A stretch of DNA of 64,000 nucleotides from Herpetosiphon geysericola (GTDB lineage: Bacteria; Chloroflexota; Chloroflexia; Chloroflexales; Herpetosiphonaceae): contig NZ_LGKP01000025.1 of NCBI RefSeq assembly GCF_001306135.1, positions 597,237-661,236 of the forward strand. The letters are read 5' to 3'. This document shows positions 36,515 through 44,494 of the stretch, piece after piece. How positions within the stretch are numbered: position 1 is the stretch's first letter; the number at the start of each line of letters is the position of its first letter. A model generated the notes under the pieces. The model saw nothing but the letters and a program-made list of their open reading frames with translations, was not told the DNA's origin and did not search any database. Position numbers and translations under genes: made by a program.

Positions 36515-37858
36515 ATGCGTTATCGTTGGTTGCTTTTGCTCCTTGTCTTGCTCGCTGGTTGTACGCCCCAATTGCCTTGGGCGGCCACCCCGACTGCGCC
36601 ACCAACATTAACCGCTACTCCGGCTCCTGTGGCCGTGGCAACCGCAACCCTTGCGCCAAGCCCAACTGCAATGCCAGCAGTTGAGCCAAGCTCAACACCT
36701 GAAGTTACGCCAATAACCCCAACTCCCGCCCCAACGATGACTGCCGATCAACGCTTGACCTTGTTCAACGATGTTTGGCAAACTGTCAACGAGCATTATC
36801 TGTATCCTGATTTTAATGGCGTGGATTGGGCCGCAGTGCGCAGCGAAATTGAGCCGCAAGTGCAAGCAGCGCCCGATGATGAAACGCTGTATACGATTCT
36901 CGAAGGCATGGTTGGCAAGCTCAACGATCAACATTCGCGCTTTGCCCGCCCAGTTGAGGCGGTGCAGGAAGATGCAGTCGCCAGTGGCACCGATAGCTAT
37001 GTTGGGATTGGCGTGCTGACCATTCACGAAGAAAGCGCGGCCTTTATCACTTTGGTTTTTCCCGACAGCCCAGCCCAAGCAGCTGGCTTGATGCGCGGCG
37101 ATCGGATTACCGCTGTCGAAGGCCAACCCTTTACCAGTTCCGACCAAATTCGCGGCCCCGATGGCAGCCAAGTGCGCTTGACAGTGCAAACGCCGCAATC
37201 TGACCCGCGTGAGTTGGTGGTTACGCGCAAGCCTGTGATTGGCAAAATTACGCCAGCAGGCCGCCGTTTGCCCAACGCCCCAACCGTCGGCTATTTGCTG
37301 ATTCCAAGCTTGTGGGCCGACGATATGCATACCCAAGTGGTCAGCGAATTAAACGAATTGCTGGCGGCGGATCAGCCCCTCGAAGGCCTGATTTTGGATC
37401 TCCGATCCAATGGTGGTGGCTGGCGCAGCGTGCTGGAAGGCATTTTGGGCCAATTTGTTAGCGGCGAGGTTGGCAATTTCTATAGTCAAGATAATTTGTA
37501 TCCATTAACGATTAAGCCTGGCGCGTTGTATGGGCTGTTGCGCGACGTGCCGCTAGCCGTATTGATCGATAAAGATAGCGCTTCGTATGCTGAAGTACTG
37601 GCGGGAACGCTGCAATTTAATGGTGCCTTGGTGCTTGGTCAAGCCAGCCAAGGCAACACTGAAACAATTTTTCAATATAATTTTGATGATGGCTCGCGCT
37701 TGTGGGTAGCGCAAGAGGGCTTCAAATTGCCCGATGGACGCAATTTTGAAACCAGCGGCGTGCAGCCAAACATTGTGATCGAAGAAGATTGGACCAAATA
37801 CACGATTCCCAATGATCCGGCTATTTTGCAAGCGATTGTTTCGTTTAGCGAGCGCTAG
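36515..37858 (+). CDS. S41 (C-terminal processing) peptidase, lipoprotein
   Basis: 447 residues from the ATG at 36515 (GGGGTGG upstream). Lipobox VLLAGC with Cys16, a Thr/Pro-rich stalk to ~residue 75, an N-terminal helical domain, a PDZ domain (SYVGIGVLTI...GLMRGDRITAVEGQPF), then the peptidase core: LILDLRSNGGGW and the catalytic region DKDSASYAEVLAG, followed by VLGQASQGN. Membrane-anchored serine protease on the cell surface. The 3' end overlaps the convergent ecfT gene by 14 bases. Confidence 0.88.
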   Translation: MRYRWLLLLLVLLAGCTPQLPWAATPTAPPTLTATPAPVAVATATLAPSPTAMPAVEPSSTPEVTPITPTPAPTMTADQRLTLFNDVWQTVNEHYLYPDFNGVDWAAVRSEIEPQVQAAPDDETLYTILEGMVGKLNDQHSRFARPVEAVQEDAVASGTDSYVGIGVLTIHEESAAFITLVFPDSPAQAAGLMRGDRITAVEGQPFTSSDQIRGPDGSQVRLTVQTPQSDPRELVVTRKPVIGKITPAGRRLPNAPTVGYLLIPSLWADDMHTQVVSELNELLAADQPLEGLILDLRSNGGGWRSVLEGILGQFVSGEVGNFYSQDNLYPLTIKPGALYGLLRDVPLAVLIDKDSASYAEVLAGTLQFNGALVLGQASQGNTETIFQYNFDDGSRLWVAQEGFKLPDGRNFETSGVQPNIVIEEDWTKYTIPNDPAILQAIVSFSER

Positions 37859-39038
37859 GTTTAAACAGGAGTGGCGCTAACAAAGCCAAAATTGCAATTG
37901 CCACGATTGGCTCGAAGGGTGGCCACGTCACTTTGGGGTAAATTTTATACAGCATGGCGATGCCTGAACGGCGTGCGAGCCAAAAGCCAAGTGGCGCAAC
38001 AGCCGCCAGAAGCGTGATCAGCGTCGCTTGGCGGTTCCAGCGCTCACGGCGATAACTGCTACGTACAATCAGCCGATTAGCTTGCCACCAATAACTCAGC
38101 ATGGCAAGCAAACCGAGCGCCAAACCAAGCCAACCAAGCAATGCTGCCGCACTGCCAGTGCGATAGAAGAATAAAGCCCAAACTCCAGCGCAGACCAAGA
38201 GCACACCAGCTAAGCCCAGCCATGTCCAGCCAGAAGCGATTTTGCCGCGTTGGGTGCGGCCAAAACCACGGGCTTCCATGGCCTCGGCTAAAGTCAGCGA
38301 TTGCTCCAAACCGCCGCTGAGTAAGGGCACGAATAAGGGCAAGGCATCGCGCCACGAACGAAAGCGATGACCACGCAAACGCTGGGCATCGCGAATTGCT
38401 CGTAGCCGTAGCAAGGTTTGGGGAATAAAGGCCAAGCCAATTGTCAAGACCAAGCCCAGTTGAAAAAAGCCTTGGGGCGTGCGGCGCAACAGCCGATAAT
38501 GATTGACACAGGCGTTGAAGGTGCCAACAACGAGCAACAATGTCCATAAACGCAGCCCGCGCACTGCTCCGCTGACCAATTGCTCAGCAGTAATCAATCC
38601 GCCTAGTTGAATGCCCCCAAGCAATTGCGGCAAGCGCCAACTTGGCAATTCAAACAACACAGTTTGGCCGCGCAGCATGCTCGCGGTAATCACACTAAAC
38701 AATAGATTAAAGCCAAACAGCACGCCCCCAAGTTGCAGCATCACCCGCACAACCGCTTGAAACGGACTATCCAAGGCACAGCTTTGCCAAATTAATAAGC
38801 TTACTGCGCCAATTAAGCCCAAATACAATGGCTGATCGGTTTGGCTGATGCAGGCTAATGCTGCAATTAGCCAAGCGACCCATGCCAAGCTATGGCCGCC
38901 TTCCCATGGGCGGGCGATGCGGCGTTGGCGTTGGCTGGCTTGGCTCGACCATTCGCTGTTGGTTGCTGCTGGCGCTGTTTTTTGGGTTAATGCCTCACGA
39001 GCACGACCAGCTGCTGGTTGATAAACGTCGCTGCTCAT
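37845..39038 (-). CDS. ecfT: ECF transporter transmembrane component (EcfT/CbiQ family)
   Basis: 397 residues; most EcfT are 250-280. Both EcfT coupling-helix signatures are present: DAQRLRG (217-223) and AEAMEARGFG (251-260). N-terminal ~45 residues are polar, and an extra C-terminal part (~265-395) adds about four membrane segments. EcfT joins two ATPases to a substrate-binding S component. ATGA overlap with the upstream beta-domain gene means translational coupling. With the cobalamin riboswitch at the head of this gene set, vitamin B12 or a corrinoid is the likely cargo. ATPases and S component are absent from the window. Confidence 0.82.
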   Translation of the reverse strand: MSSDVYQPAAGRAREALTQKTAPAATNSEWSSQASQRQRRIARPWEGGHSLAWVAWLIAALACISQTDQPLYLGLIGAVSLLIWQSCALDSPFQAVVRVMLQLGGVLFGFNLLFSVITASMLRGQTVLFELPSWRLPQLLGGIQLGGLITAEQLVSGAVRGLRLWTLLLVVGTFNACVNHYRLLRRTPQGFFQLGLVLTIGLAFIPQTLLRLRAIRDAQRLRGHRFRSWRDALPLFVPLLSGGLEQSLTLAEAMEARGFGRTQRGKIASGWTWLGLAGVLLVCAGVWALFFYRTGSAAALLGWLGLALGLLAMLSYWWQANRLIVRSSYRRERWNRQATLITLLAAVAPLGFWLARRSGIAMLYKIYPKVTWPPFEPIVAIAILALLAPLLFKPSAR

Positions 39039-39922
39039 CGTTTGCTTTGGCGCTTCCAGATGCCAGCGCCAGCTAAGGCCAGCACAATCAGCCCAAACAT
39101 AAGATAATTGACGATGTTTGAGCCGCCGCTGCTTGGCTCAGGGCTGGGCGTGCTAACCACGCTGTTGGTAGCTGTTGGCGCACTAGTTGCGGTTGCTTGC
39201 TCAGTTGGCGCAACTGTTGGGCTAGCAACATTGGTTGCGCTTGGCTCTGTTTGGGTTGCTAGCGGCGTAGTTGCGGCGCTAGTTGGGCTGAGTGTAATCG
39301 TTGGACTGTCCGCAACCAGCGTTGGAGCGACTGTATTAGTAGCTGGAATCGCTGTTGGCTCGTTGGTAGCTGTGGCTGGAATTTCGGTTGCTGGAATGGC
39401 GGTTGGCGGTTCGGTGGTTGCGACTGGTGCTGCTTGGGCGGCACAAACCTCGCCCCAACTAATCACTGGTGGCGTAGAGCCACGTTCGACGCTGCCGCCA
39501 CCCCATGCCCAGCCTTCGACTGCGCCATCGCGCACTTTGGACGAGCCAGCACCGAGCTTCGAATATTGCCACACGCCGTCGATCAAATGGCTATAGGCCC
39601 AGTAGGTGCAATCGCCGCCTTGGCATTTGCAGGCACACGATTCATTGGGGTAATCGCAGCCCACGCTATCGATTGAGCAAACCATCGCGCCCATTGAGGA
39701 GCCTTCGGCCACCACATTAAAACCTGCTGCCAGCAAGGCATCGTAGCCGCTGATCGATTCTTGATCAAAGCCAACGCAGCGCGCATCGACCGCGCCAGAG
39801 GCATATTGCACCACCACCGCAGCGTGATATTGATGCCCATCACCTTGGGCGGCAATCGATTGAGCTAAATTGCCAAGCAACAGCATGGCGAGGGCAACTA
39901 TTACTACCAACAAACGACGCAT
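39035..39922 (-). CDS. Surface protein with transcobalamin C-terminal-like (DUF4430-type) domain
   Basis: 295 residues. Signal peptide (to ~25), then a compact ~130-residue domain rich in Cys (49, 82, 89, 96, 98, 100, 105, 160). Its segment TYWAYSHLIDGVWQYSKLG (106-124) followed by VRDGAVEGWAW (130-140) resembles the YW...W...GAxxxxvxdGdxxxW pattern of DUF4430, the fold that forms the beta domain of transcobalamin and intrinsic factor. A Thr/Pro-rich stalk of ~100 residues and a C-terminal membrane helix with KRQSKR anchor it. AGGAAG upstream of 39922. Family assignment is from memory of the pattern, not a search. Confidence 0.68.
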   Translation of the reverse strand: MRRLLVVIVALAMLLLGNLAQSIAAQGDGHQYHAAVVVQYASGAVDARCVGFDQESISGYDALLAAGFNVVAEGSSMGAMVCSIDSVGCDYPNESCACKCQGGDCTYWAYSHLIDGVWQYSKLGAGSSKVRDGAVEGWAWGGGSVERGSTPPVISWGEVCAAQAAPVATTEPPTAIPATEIPATATNEPTAIPATNTVAPTLVADSPTITLSPTSAATTPLATQTEPSATNVASPTVAPTEQATATSAPTATNSVVSTPSPEPSSGGSNIVNYLMFGLIVLALAGAGIWKRQSKR

Positions 39923-40067
39923 GAGATTTGCTTCCTATTTTGATCAATAACTGTTTGAGAACCCCTCACCTGTGGCGTGGGGAGTACCCTTTTCGTGCTT
40001 ACATTCGCTGGCCGAACTTTAAGATCTAAGTTCATTCACCTACAGCTGCGAGTCAAAAATTGCCCTT

Positions 40068-40126
40068 GAGGGGGTGCAGGGGGATTAAAGCCCCCTGCGT
40101 TTCCCGCTGGCGGGACGGAAGGGTGG
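40068..40126. repeat. Double-hairpin intergenic element, copy 1
   Basis: 59-base unit: GAGGGGGTGCAGGGGGATT, a hairpin GCAGGGGG/CCCCCTGC, a second hairpin CCCGC/GCGGG, then GACGGAAGGGTGG. It lies between the two secreted-protein genes of the B12-regulated set. A nearly identical unit lies at 43317-43379. Confidence 0.8.
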
Positions 40127-40172
40127 AAAACAAATCTATGAATGAAAAACCACCCTTAGCCAAGCAACATAC

Positions 40173-41288
40173 TTAAGCGACGCGGCGCAAGCCCAACCCA
40201 GCCACAATACAGACCAACCCAAAGCCAACTACAACTGACCACAATGGCAACGAAGGTGCGCCAGTGTCAGGCAAGGTAATTGGGGTATTTGGCTTTGGTG
40301 TAGCGGTTACAACTGGCGTGTTTGGCATTGGGGTGCTTGGCACGGCGGTTGGTTGCGGTGCAGTTGCCAAAACGCTCAGTGGATAGGTGACAAAGAACAA
40401 GGCTGGCGTAGCTTGGTAGGTTGCAAAGGCATTGTCGTCTGGGGTTGCTGCATCGTAGCGGAACGCGCCACTGGCATTTTGTAAGCTCAACAAGGCGCTC
40501 AATGGATTGCCATTTGCGTTGGCCCAAGGCGCAATGGTTGGGTTGCCGCCAGTTGCCACAATCGCTTGAATGACCAAGGCGGTTGAGTTGGCATCGGTGG
40601 CGCTGCCATAGCTCGAATTTTTGGCGTAGGGAAAGCCGCCATCGTTATTTTGCTGGGTTTGCAAGTAGGCCACAGCTTTGCTGACGCTTTCGCTCTTACC
40701 TTGACCAACTGCAACCAAGGCTTGGATGACCAAGGCCGTAGTGTTGGTATCGCCTGCATCAGCACTGATATCGCCGCTGAACGACCATGAGCCGTCGGCG
40801 ATTTGCACCGAATTCAAGGTGTTGATCGCTTTGGTTTCAACTGGCGCACCAGCTGCGTTCAAGGCCAACAAAGCCAAGGCGTGGGTGGTTACATCGCCAC
40901 CATACATGCCACTATCTGCTTTGTAGCTGCCAGTGACGGCGGCTACCAAATCGACTCCGCCAACTGAGCGGGGGTTGGAGCCCAGCAACAATTCGGCCAA
41001 CACAAACTTGGCTGCAACTCCAGGTTTGGCGGCGATAGCGCTGGCGTTCTTTTCGACGAAGCTTTGAACATTGGTGTCAACTTTCAAGCCGCTGGCCTTC
41101 AAGGCATAGACTGCATCGGCGGTTTCGCCCAAGCCAAAGCCAGGGAAGCTACCATCGGCCTGCGCTTGGCTGACGATCCATGCTGCTGCTTTTGCACCTT
41201 CGGTTGGTGCTTGAGCTGTTGCCGGAAGCGCCACAAACACTGCCATTAATACCAATAACCAGCGATGGATAGCTGCTCGTCGGAGCAT
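40173..41288 (-). CDS. LPxTG-anchored alpha/alpha-barrel protein, transcobalamin alpha-domain-like
   Basis: 371 residues from the ATG at 41288, which has AAGGAG upstream. Signal peptide to ~26, then six helical-hairpin repeats of the prenyltransferase/terpene-cyclase-like alpha6/alpha6 type: AAWIVSQAQADGSFPGFGLGE, TTHALALLALNAAG, NTLNSVQIADGSWSF, DTNTTALVIQALVAVG, YLQTQQNNDGGFPY, NSTALVIQAIVATGG and ATYQATPALF. The TTALVIQAL and QATPAL spacing is like intrinsic factor/transcobalamin. A Pro/Thr stalk leads to LPDTG (339-343), a membrane helix and Arg-Arg, a sortase sorting signal. The riboswitch directly upstream supports a cobalamin-binding role; binding itself is inferred. Confidence 0.75.
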   Translation of the reverse strand: MLRRAAIHRWLLVLMAVFVALPATAQAPTEGAKAAAWIVSQAQADGSFPGFGLGETADAVYALKASGLKVDTNVQSFVEKNASAIAAKPGVAAKFVLAELLLGSNPRSVGGVDLVAAVTGSYKADSGMYGGDVTTHALALLALNAAGAPVETKAINTLNSVQIADGSWSFSGDISADAGDTNTTALVIQALVAVGQGKSESVSKAVAYLQTQQNNDGGFPYAKNSSYGSATDANSTALVIQAIVATGGNPTIAPWANANGNPLSALLSLQNASGAFRYDAATPDDNAFATYQATPALFFVTYPLSVLATAPQPTAVPSTPMPNTPVVTATPKPNTPITLPDTGAPSLPLWSVVVGFGLVCIVAGLGLRRVA

Positions 41289-41303
41289 AGCGATCTCCTT
41301 AAT

Positions 41304-41332
41304 CAAAAAAACCTTAGCCAAGTTGGCTAAGG
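41304..41332 (-). terminator. Riboswitch-controlled terminator
   Basis: On the minus strand CCTTAGCCAA/TTGGCTAAGG forms a hairpin followed by seven T residues, ending just before the ribosome site of the gene starting at 41288. Its left arm can instead pair with GGTTGGCT upstream (41379-41372), giving the antiterminator. Confidence 0.85.
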
Positions 41333-41390
41333 AACAGATAACAACGCGTTGGTTGTGCTTGTGCCAACGCAAGCCAACCTAGAAAATCAA

Positions 41391-41492
41391 CTATTCAATG
41401 GGTATTCGGGCTTAGCCAAAGGCTTACCGTAGCGTGGACTGCACCGGATTTGCACCGGATTTCCCCCAACTGTTTGCACAACATTTGAATAG
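41391..41492 (-). promoter_or_regulatory. Cobalamin riboswitch aptamer
   Basis: Minus strand. The conserved core GGGGGAAATCCGGTG, CAAATCCGGTGCAGTCC and ACGCTACGGTAAG (41467-41421) is the B12-box region of cobalamin riboswitches, followed by AGCCCGAATACC. P1 closes as CTATTCAA (41492-41485) with TTGAATAG (41398-41391). Downstream is a stable hairpin GCGTTGG/CCAACGC (41370-41346) and then the terminator. Binding of a cobalamin would be expected to switch off the three genes downstream. Confidence 0.9.
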
Positions 41493-41613
41493 CAATTTAT
41501 GATTGATTGCGCTGATCGTACCATAGGCTACCTTGTGCCGTCAAAATTGGCGCTTATGGGCAATTGTCCACCTTTGTCCCCCCGTAATGTTGATCGATTG
41601 TCATGAGTATGCA

Positions 41614-41622
41614 TGGTACAAT
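41614..41622 (+). promoter_or_regulatory. Probable extended -10 promoter element for pdxS
   Basis: TGGTACAAT: an extended -10 (TG-n-TACAAT), 55 bases before the pdxS start. No good -35 at the right spacing. Confidence 0.4.
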
Positions 41623-41677
41623 AGCGGCTGTCTAATCACATGACAGCTAAAATTATCAATCCACCAGAGGAATTGCA

Positions 41678-42559
41678 ATGGAAACTTCAACCTTTACTAC
41701 CAAAGTCGGCTTGGCCCAAATGCTCAAGGGCGGCGTGATTATGGATGTGGTTACGCCTGACCAAGCCAAAATTGCTGAAGAAGCTGGCGCAGTTGCCGTC
41801 ATGGCGCTCGAACGGGTTCCTGCCGATATTCGTAAAGATGGCGGCGTTGCACGCATGAGCGATCCCGAAATGATTCAAGGGATTATTGAAGCAGTAACCA
41901 TTCCGGTGATGGCAAAATCGCGGATTGGTCACTTTGTTGAAGCGCAAATCCTCGAAGCCATTGGGGTTGATTACATTGACGAGAGCGAAGTGCTCACGCC
42001 TGCTGATGAAGAAAATCATACCAACAAACATAATTTTAAAGTGCCATTTGTCTGTGGCGCCCGCAATTTGGGCGAAGCGCTACGCCGCATCACCGAAGGC
42101 GCGGCCATGATTCGCACCAAAGGCGAAGCTGGTACTGGCAACGTCGTTGAAGCTGTGCGTCACGCTCGCACGATGTTTGCCGAAATTCGCCGCTTGCAAA
42201 CCCTCAATCCTGATGAGTTGTTTGTAGCCGCCAAAAACTTGCAAGCTCCCTACGAATTGGTTAAGCAAATTGCCGAATTAGGCCGCTTGCCAGTCGTCAA
42301 TTTTGCTGCTGGTGGCATCGCCACTCCAGCCGATGCAGCTTTGATGATGCAGTTGGGCGTTGATGGCGTGTTCGTTGGCTCAGGTATTTTCAAATCGGGC
42401 AACCCAGCCAAACGTGCCAAAGCAATCGTTGAGGCCACCACCCACTTCCGCGATGCAAAGCTGTTGGCTGAAATTAGCCGCAACTTGGGCGAAGCCATGG
42501 TCGGGATCAATATCGATACGATTCCTGCGAACGAGTTGCTGGCCCAACGCGGTTGGTAA
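41678..42559 (+). CDS. pdxS: Pyridoxal 5'-phosphate synthase lyase subunit
   Basis: 293 residues, AGAGGA upstream. The PdxS sequence is very conserved: [27 protein letters not shown], catalytic lysine region [47 protein letters not shown], and [15 protein letters not shown] barrel that forms PLP from ribose-5-phosphate, glyceraldehyde-3-phosphate and ammonia delivered by PdxT, the next gene. Confidence 0.97.
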   Translation: METSTFTTKVGLAQMLKGGVIMDVVTPDQAKIAEEAGAVAVMALERVPADIRKDGGVARMSDPEMIQGIIEAVTIPVMAKSRIGHFVEAQILEAIGVDYIDESEVLTPADEENHTNKHNFKVPFVCGARNLGEALRRITEGAAMIRTKGEAGTGNVVEAVRHARTMFAEIRRLQTLNPDELFVAAKNLQAPYELVKQIAELGRLPVVNFAAGGIATPADAALMMQLGVDGVFVGSGIFKSGNPAKRAKAIVEATTHFRDAKLLAEISRNLGEAMVGINIDTIPANELLAQRGW

Positions 42560-42577
42560 TTACATAAAATCAAAAGG

Positions 42578-42632
42578 CAGAAGGCAAAAGGCAAAGCAGC
42601 ATTCATGCACGCCGATTGCCTTCTGTTTTTTT
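42578..42632 (+). terminator. Terminator-like hairpin between pdxS and pdxT
   Basis: Stem CAGAAGGCAA (42578-42587) with TTGCCTTCTG (42616-42625), 28-base loop, then a seven-T run. The left arm belongs to the AAGGCAGAAGGCAAAAGG repeat word found in islands B and H. It would reduce readthrough into pdxT. Confidence 0.6.
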
Positions 42633-42654
42633 ATATTCAAAAAGGAATACAGCG

Positions 42655-43227
42655 ATGAAGATTGGAGTTTTGGCGCTGCAAGGCGCGTTTATTGAGCATG
42701 AGCAGATCTTGCAAGGCTTGGGCGTTGAAACGATGCAAGTGCGTTTGCCCGAACAATTAGCCCAAGTCGAGCGCTTGATTATTCCTGGTGGCGAGAGCAC
42801 AGCGATTGGTAAATTGCTGGTGCGCTTCGATTTGCTAGAGCCAATTCAGCAACGAGCAGCCGAAGGCATGCCAATTTGGGGCACCTGCGCTGGCATGATT
42901 TTGCTAGCCAAGGAAATTGCCGAAGGTCGGGCTGAAGGCCAGCCAGCGCTTGGCTTGATGGATATTACTGCGCGGCGCAATGCCTTTGGTCGCCAAGTTG
43001 ATAGTTTTGAAACCAACTTGAACGTGCCAGCTCTCGGCGCAGAACCGTTTCACGCGGTGTTTATCCGCGCTCCGCAGATCGATAATGTTGGCGCTGAGGT
43101 CGAAACCCTTGCCAGCCTAGAGGATGGCCGAATTGTGGCGGCGCGCCAAGCCAAACTCTTGGCCACCGCCTTTCATCCCGAATTAACTGGCGATGCCCGT
43201 TTTCATGAATTGTTCTTGGGCTTGTAA
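42655..43227 (+). CDS. pdxT: Pyridoxal 5'-phosphate synthase glutaminase subunit
   Basis: 190 residues from the ATG at 42655 (AAAGGAA upstream). Class I glutaminase with VLALQGAFIEHEQ, PGGESTAIG, nucleophile Cys in GTCAGMI, and the His/Glu pair in TAFHPELTGD. Supplies ammonia to PdxS in the heteromeric PLP synthase. Paired with pdxS as usual, but separated from it by a terminator-like hairpin. Confidence 0.96.
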   Translation: MKIGVLALQGAFIEHEQILQGLGVETMQVRLPEQLAQVERLIIPGGESTAIGKLLVRFDLLEPIQQRAAEGMPIWGTCAGMILLAKEIAEGRAEGQPALGLMDITARRNAFGRQVDSFETNLNVPALGAEPFHAVFIRAPQIDNVGAEVETLASLEDGRIVAARQAKLLATAFHPELTGDARFHELFLGL

Positions 43228-43316
43228 GTAGTTTCCTATGGCGGTGAGCCAACAATTGTGCTTGGTTGCTAAGGTCAGGCATAAAGAAACATAACAGCAA
43301 TCCCAAAACCAAATAT

Positions 43317-43379
43317 GAGGGGGTGCAGGGGGATTAAAGCCCCCTGCGTCTCCCGCCTTGAGGCGGGACGGAAGGGTGG
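43317..43379. repeat. Double-hairpin intergenic element, copy 2 (degenerate third piece downstream)
   Basis: 63 bases, nearly identical to 40068-40126 but with the second hairpin longer (CCCGCCTTGAGGCGGG). A degenerate third piece (CCCTGCATCTCCCACCTCA followed by AGGCGGGA) lies at about 43425-43450. The unit sits between convergent pdxT and the DUF503 gene and may also end transcripts. Confidence 0.8.
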
Positions 43380-43479
43380 TGATCAATATGCTGTTAACAA
43401 CCTACTCTCGAAAGAGCTAAAAACCCTGCATCTCCCACCTCAAGGCGGGAAAATTAATATTGAAAAATCGATCCAAGAG

Positions 43480-43764
43480 CTACAACAACTCGCGCTCAAT
43501 ATCCACAATACTCACATCAGGCCGATTATTCTCAATCCAACGAATAATTGCATCGATTTGGCCTTCGAGATAGCGGGTTTCGCTGCCAATACAAGCAACG
43601 CCAATCACGCCGCGTTGCCAACGATCGTGCTCATCGACTTCGGCGACTGAAGCATTGAATTCGTTGCGCAAGCGCGTAATGACCGATTTAAGCACACTGC
43701 GTTTTTCTTTGAGCGAATGCACGGCGGGGATGAAGAGTTCAAGGCGAACACTAGCAATTAACAT
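43480..43764 (-). CDS. DUF503 family protein
   Basis: 94 residues from the ATG at 43764. LELFIPAVHSLKEKRSVLKSV and RLRNEFNASVAEVDEHDRWQR are diagnostic of DUF503, a small ferredoxin-like fold family often near rbfA in other genomes. Here it follows the LON-domain gene by 16 bases on the same strand. Molecular function unknown. Confidence 0.88.
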   Translation of the reverse strand: MLIASVRLELFIPAVHSLKEKRSVLKSVITRLRNEFNASVAEVDEHDRWQRGVIGVACIGSETRYLEGQIDAIIRWIENNRPDVSIVDIERELL

Positions 43765-43780
43765 AAGCGTTGCGTGGCAC

Positions 43781-44422
43781 TTAATTCCACGAAGTGTTTT
43801 CAAAAGGTGGTTCACGATCCAACTGGTCGGGCGGAATGGTGGGCAAGAGTTCTAGCTCAAATTGGAGCGCTTCGATCAGCTCATCAATTCGTTGATCAAG
43901 CTCTGATTCGAGCCAATGTTGTTTAATTGGCAAGCTCATTTGCATCGAATCGGCCAGCATATAACTTAATGCAACCGGATCGCTGGGCAAATCAATCGTT
44001 GTTGAGCGCATGCCAGTCGCTGCAGCAACGGTGCGATGGTATTGCGAATATAGTTCGGTTAATGCTGCTGCTTGATGGCGCTCGTTGACCTCATCATCAA
44101 GCATCGTGACCATGGCAACCATATACGGGTCAACGCTGAGTGGGTAGTTGATGCGGAAGCGTTGGCGGCCTTCGGTGACGATGTATATGCGGCCATCGGC
44201 CAAGCGATAGGCGCTTTGAATTTCGGCAGTTGTGCCAATGATATGCGGCACTGACGAGCCACCAACCTCAACCCCTTCGCGAATCAGCACCACCCCAAAG
44301 GGTTTGCTTTCCTCAAGGCAACGGCTAATCATGGTGCGATAGCGCGGCTCGAAAATATGCAGCGGCAATTGTGCCCCAGGAAACAACACCACGTTTAACG
44401 GAAACAAAGGTAATCGTTGCAT
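43781..44422 (-). CDS. LON substrate-binding domain protein
   Basis: 213 residues from the ATG at 44422; an ATG at 44434 is possible. The whole protein is a Lon N-terminal-like domain: RLPLFPLNVVLFPGAQLPLHIFEPRYR, then FGVVLIREG and a helical C-terminal half. No ATPase or protease domain. Proteins of this kind are thought to bind unfolded substrates; in bacteria the role is unsettled. Confidence 0.88.
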   Translation of the reverse strand: MQRLPLFPLNVVLFPGAQLPLHIFEPRYRTMISRCLEESKPFGVVLIREGVEVGGSSVPHIIGTTAEIQSAYRLADGRIYIVTEGRQRFRINYPLSVDPYMVAMVTMLDDEVNERHQAAALTELYSQYHRTVAAATGMRSTTIDLPSDPVALSYMLADSMQMSLPIKQHWLESELDQRIDELIEALQFELELLPTIPPDQLDREPPFENTSWN

Positions 44423-44494
44423 AAGCGCTCTCATCTGCCACAGCTATGGCCTTGGCGTTAATTGTACCATGGTCATAGCTGTGAAACCACTGCG

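Noticed and set aside
39108..39596. 162-residue Val/Ala-rich frame on the + strand
   Set aside because: Shadow of the Thr/Pro stalk of the secreted beta-domain protein.
37845..41492. Reading the barrel protein as a terpene cyclase or squalene-hopene cyclase
   Set aside because: Only ~280 residues, no DxDD motif, exported with a surface anchor and controlled by a B12 riboswitch.
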